Part shown: positions 62,109 to 64,000 of the stretch, piece by piece
Layout: the number at the start of each line of letters is the position of its first letter
Numbering within the stretch: position 1 is the stretch's first letter
Notes under the pieces: model-generated
The model's input: only the letters and a program-made list of their open reading frames with translations
Told to the model about the DNA's origin: nothing
The model's database searches: none
Assembly (NCBI RefSeq): GCF_001263355.1
Contig: NZ_LGYO01000022.1
Span: 1 to 64,000 of the forward strand
DNA from: Acetobacterium bakii
Lineage (GTDB): Bacteria > Bacillota > Clostridia > Eubacteriales > Eubacteriaceae
Direction of reading: 5' to 3'
Length of the DNA: 64,000 bases
Position numbers and translations under genes: made by a program

Positions 62109-63548
62109 TTGTCTGAAAAAAAAATATTGAATATTGCCGACCCCAAAACAAGACCGTATTTAGGGTTTCTTGTTTTTGCTTTGGTAGGACTTTTTATATC
62201 TGTCGTCACCCCCTTTACGGGGTTAAGCCCCACAGGGCATATTGTTTTTGGTTCGCTTTTGGGCGCTTTGGGACTCTGGATTTTCAAACCCGGAAATATT
62301 CCCTATTTTGCCGGAGCCATCATCATTATTGTTGGCTGTGTGGCTGCCGGCATTTCCATTAAAACCGTGACGTCAGGTTTTTCAAGTGCTTCCATGTGGC
62401 TTTTAATTCCAGCCATGTTCTTTGGCTTTGCCCTGCGAAAAACCGGTCTTGGGAATCGCATCGCATTTTTTGTGTTGGAAAAGATTAAGCCGTCTTATCC
62501 GATGATTTTAATGGGCTGGTTTGTCATCGGCCTACTATTTTCCTTTTTAACCCCCTCAAGTACCGTGAGGATGCTGATTCTATGTGCCGTTGCCGTCAGT
62601 GTTGCGGATGCCTGCCAACTGGCAAAGGGCACTCGGGGACGGTCGCTGATTGTAATTTCGGCGTGGTTTACTGCCATTTTCATCGGAATTGGCTGGTTTA
62701 CCGGCTCGTTAAACGGACCTGTTTTAACCGGGTTTTTGCCCGCCGAGATGCAGGCGCTCATTAATCCGGATATTTGGCTGAAAACCATGTGTCTGCCCTG
62801 GATTTTTATTACCATTGTCTTTTTAATCGGTTTGTTCTTTGTGCTGCGGCCCAAGGAAAAGTTACCGGTTACAAGGGCTGACATGAAACGGTTCTATAGC
62901 GACCTGGGAAAAATAACCCCAGAAGAAATTGCCACCCTGGTTATTTTAGTCGGTGTATTTTTAGGACTGGGTTTCCAGAAGATGCATGGCTTGCCATCCT
63001 TTGCTATTATGCTGGTCGGATTATTTTGTCTGATGCTGTTTAAAATTATCACCGTTCCGGACATCGGCAATGGCATCAGCTGGGATATCATAATTTTTAT
63101 CGGCACCATTATGGGACTTTCGGAAATTTTTGCCGAAGCTGGCATCGTTGATTGGATCAGCGCGGGCATTGCCCCTCTGACCACCCTTCTGGCCACCAGT
63201 CCGCTGATCTTTGTGATGGGTTTAATGCTGCTGTTTACCGTCCTGCGGTTTTTAGACATCACCTGGGGCTGGACTACAGCGGCGCTGCTGTCTACCACCA
63301 CTCCGATGCTATATTCGGTTTACGGCATTCATCCGATTATTTTACTTTTTGTTTTTGCCGCTGGCGCCGGTATTTTTTTCCTCAGTTACCAACAGCCGTG
63401 GATTGCCTTGACAGAGTCGGTTACCAAAGATGCCGGCTGGAACGTCAACCATATGCAAAAGGCTGGGATTGTCTTCTTCGGCAGCGTATTACTGGCCATT
63501 CTGGTGTTTGTGCCCTATTGGCAATGGATTGGGGTACTACCATCCTAA
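62109..63548 (+). CDS. DASS/SLC13-type anion transporter
   Basis: This 479-residue protein has about 12 membrane helices and belongs to the divalent anion:sodium symporter family. The TPSSTVRM motif in the first half and the LSTTTPMLYSVYG motif in the second are the two substrate/sodium-loop regions. Transported anion (dicarboxylate, sulfate or other) cannot be told. TTG 62109 follows GAGGTAG. It is a single-gene unit, with a terminator after it. Confidence 0.85.
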   Translation: MSEKKILNIADPKTRPYLGFLVFALVGLFISVVTPFTGLSPTGHIVFGSLLGALGLWIFKPGNIPYFAGAIIIIVGCVAAGISIKTVTSGFSSASMWLLIPAMFFGFALRKTGLGNRIAFFVLEKIKPSYPMILMGWFVIGLLFSFLTPSSTVRMLILCAVAVSVADACQLAKGTRGRSLIVISAWFTAIFIGIGWFTGSLNGPVLTGFLPAEMQALINPDIWLKTMCLPWIFITIVFLIGLFFVLRPKEKLPVTRADMKRFYSDLGKITPEEIATLVILVGVFLGLGFQKMHGLPSFAIMLVGLFCLMLFKIITVPDIGNGISWDIIIFIGTIMGLSEIFAEAGIVDWISAGIAPLTTLLATSPLIFVMGLMLLFTVLRFLDITWGWTTAALLSTTTPMLYSVYGIHPIILLFVFAAGAGIFFLSYQQPWIALTESVTKDAGWNVNHMQKAGIVFFGSVLLAILVFVPYWQWIGVLPS

Positions 63549-63591
63549 AATATAATTATGTTTAAAAAGGCGTGACATAAATTCATGAGGG

Positions 63592-63637
63592 ACACCCCAA
63601 CGATTAGATGCTAAATAAATCGTTGGGGTGTATTTTT
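63592..63637 (+). terminator. Intrinsic terminator after the anion transporter
   Basis: ACACCCCAACGATT pairs with AATCGTTGGGGTGT over a 12-base loop, followed by TTTTT after one A. Confidence 0.9.
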
Positions 63638-63800
63638 ATGTCTTGTCCTGGCTGAAACACGGACTCAGTATTTGCAAAAGATTGATTAAAATATGGTAAG
63701 CTGGCCATTAAAATGGTACAATTCATTATATATTTACTGTTTATGCGCGCATTTTAAACGAATCGGAAGTGAAAAATAAATTAGGAATAGAGGGGATGAT

Positions 63801-64000
63801 ATGAAACTAAAAAAATCCTTAATCGGTGGGCTGCTGACGGCATGCCTGCTGTTAAGCGGCTGTGAAAACTTTAGCCAGAACACAGCAACTGTACCAAAAC
63901 CGGAAGACGGCATTCTGAACTCATTTTCCGCACCGCTGGCGGCTCGAAACAACGACTTTGGCTTTCAGCTTTATAAAGAACTCAATAGCTTTGATGAAAA
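63801..64000 (+). CDS. Serpin-like lipoprotein, N-terminal part
   Basis: ATG 63801 opens a frame that runs to the window edge (66 codons and part of another). It begins with a lipoprotein signal peptide ending LLLSGC (Cys21). Then come a short linker and AARNNDFGFQLYKELNSFDE, which matches the first helix of serpins (N.DFAF.LYK.L). So it is probably a surface-anchored serine protease inhibitor. RBS AGAGGGG lies upstream. Only the start is in the window, so the inhibitory loop cannot be checked. Confidence 0.75.
   Translation, partial: MKLKKSLIGGLLTACLLLSGCENFSQNTATVPKPEDGILNSFSAPLAARNNDFGFQLYKELNSFDE

Noticed and set aside
1-64000. tRNA, rRNA, insertion sequences with transposase, prophage genes and c-di-GMP riboswitches
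   Set aside because: None were seen on reading both strands. A covariance-model search would be needed to exclude small RNAs with certainty.

Overview
The window reads as chromosomal DNA of an anaerobic, motile, low-to-mid GC Firmicute. The most likely source is Acetobacterium or a close member of the Eubacteriaceae. This rests on strong AGGAGG-type ribosome binding sites, frequent TTG starts, PdxS/PdxT vitamin B6 synthesis, the ablA/ablB pair for N-epsilon-acetyl-beta-lysine, an FMN-riboswitch riboflavin operon, an Agr-type peptide system and a Hyf/Ehr-type membrane complex. The genus is an inference from gene content, not a database match.

Layout. 0-2 kb: a leftward group with an FlhB C-terminal-like protein, a FliK-like protein and an edge fragment. 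2-14.4 kb: rightward motility genes cheA, cheR, fliD, fliS, a FliT-like gene, then flgB-flgC-fliE-fliF-fliG-fliH-fliI-fliJ, with two good sigma-D promoters. 14.4-15.9 kb: pdxS-pdxT leftward. 16.3-20.8 kb: an agr-like locus with agrB, a 41-codon agrD, two paralogous small membrane proteins and a membrane GGDEF/HD-GYP enzyme. 20.8-23.4 kb: an ErcA-like iron alcohol dehydrogenase overlapping a PAS-GGDEF-HD-GYP gene. 23.6-31.7 kb: a DUF523/DUF1722 protein, a cupin, a polar amino acid ABC transporter, a double CDGSH protein, a DOPA-dioxygenase-like protein, a glutathione peroxidase and an FAD protein with a C-terminal Cys-rich domain. 32-37 kb: a large 7TM-PAS-GGDEF-HD-GYP protein, a second FAD protein and a small DUF5661 protein. 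37.2-39.7 kb: ablA-ablB behind a long leader with its own terminator. 39.9-44.5 kb: a TspO-like protein and riboswitch-ribD-ribE-ribBA-ribH. 44.6-52.7 kb: a signalling block (V4R protein, PAS-GGDEF, CheR-like methyltransferase, hybrid kinase, and a REC-PAS-GGDEF-HD-GYP gene split by an apparent one-base deletion). 52.8-61.6 kb: carbonic anhydrase, a TetR regulator and a six-gene Hyf/Ehr-like complex. 62.1-64 kb: a DASS anion transporter and the start of a serpin-like lipoprotein.

How it works together. Motility genes share the window with five GGDEF proteins, four of them also HD-GYP. Cyclic-di-GMP control over motility and peptide, redox or V4R signals is therefore a plausible theme. Energy and stress functions follow: an ion-translocating complex, compatible-solute synthesis and flavin supply.

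Best candidates for something new. (1) The hydrogenase-like complex has lost all four Ni-Fe ligand cysteines. (2) The agr locus has AgrC-like membrane pieces but no kinase, and brackets a c-di-GMP enzyme. (3) A 0.3 kb leader RNA with a terminator precedes ablA. (4) Two copies of a long-hairpin repeat show compensatory base changes. (5) A four-hairpin element lies at about 28.96-29.16 kb.
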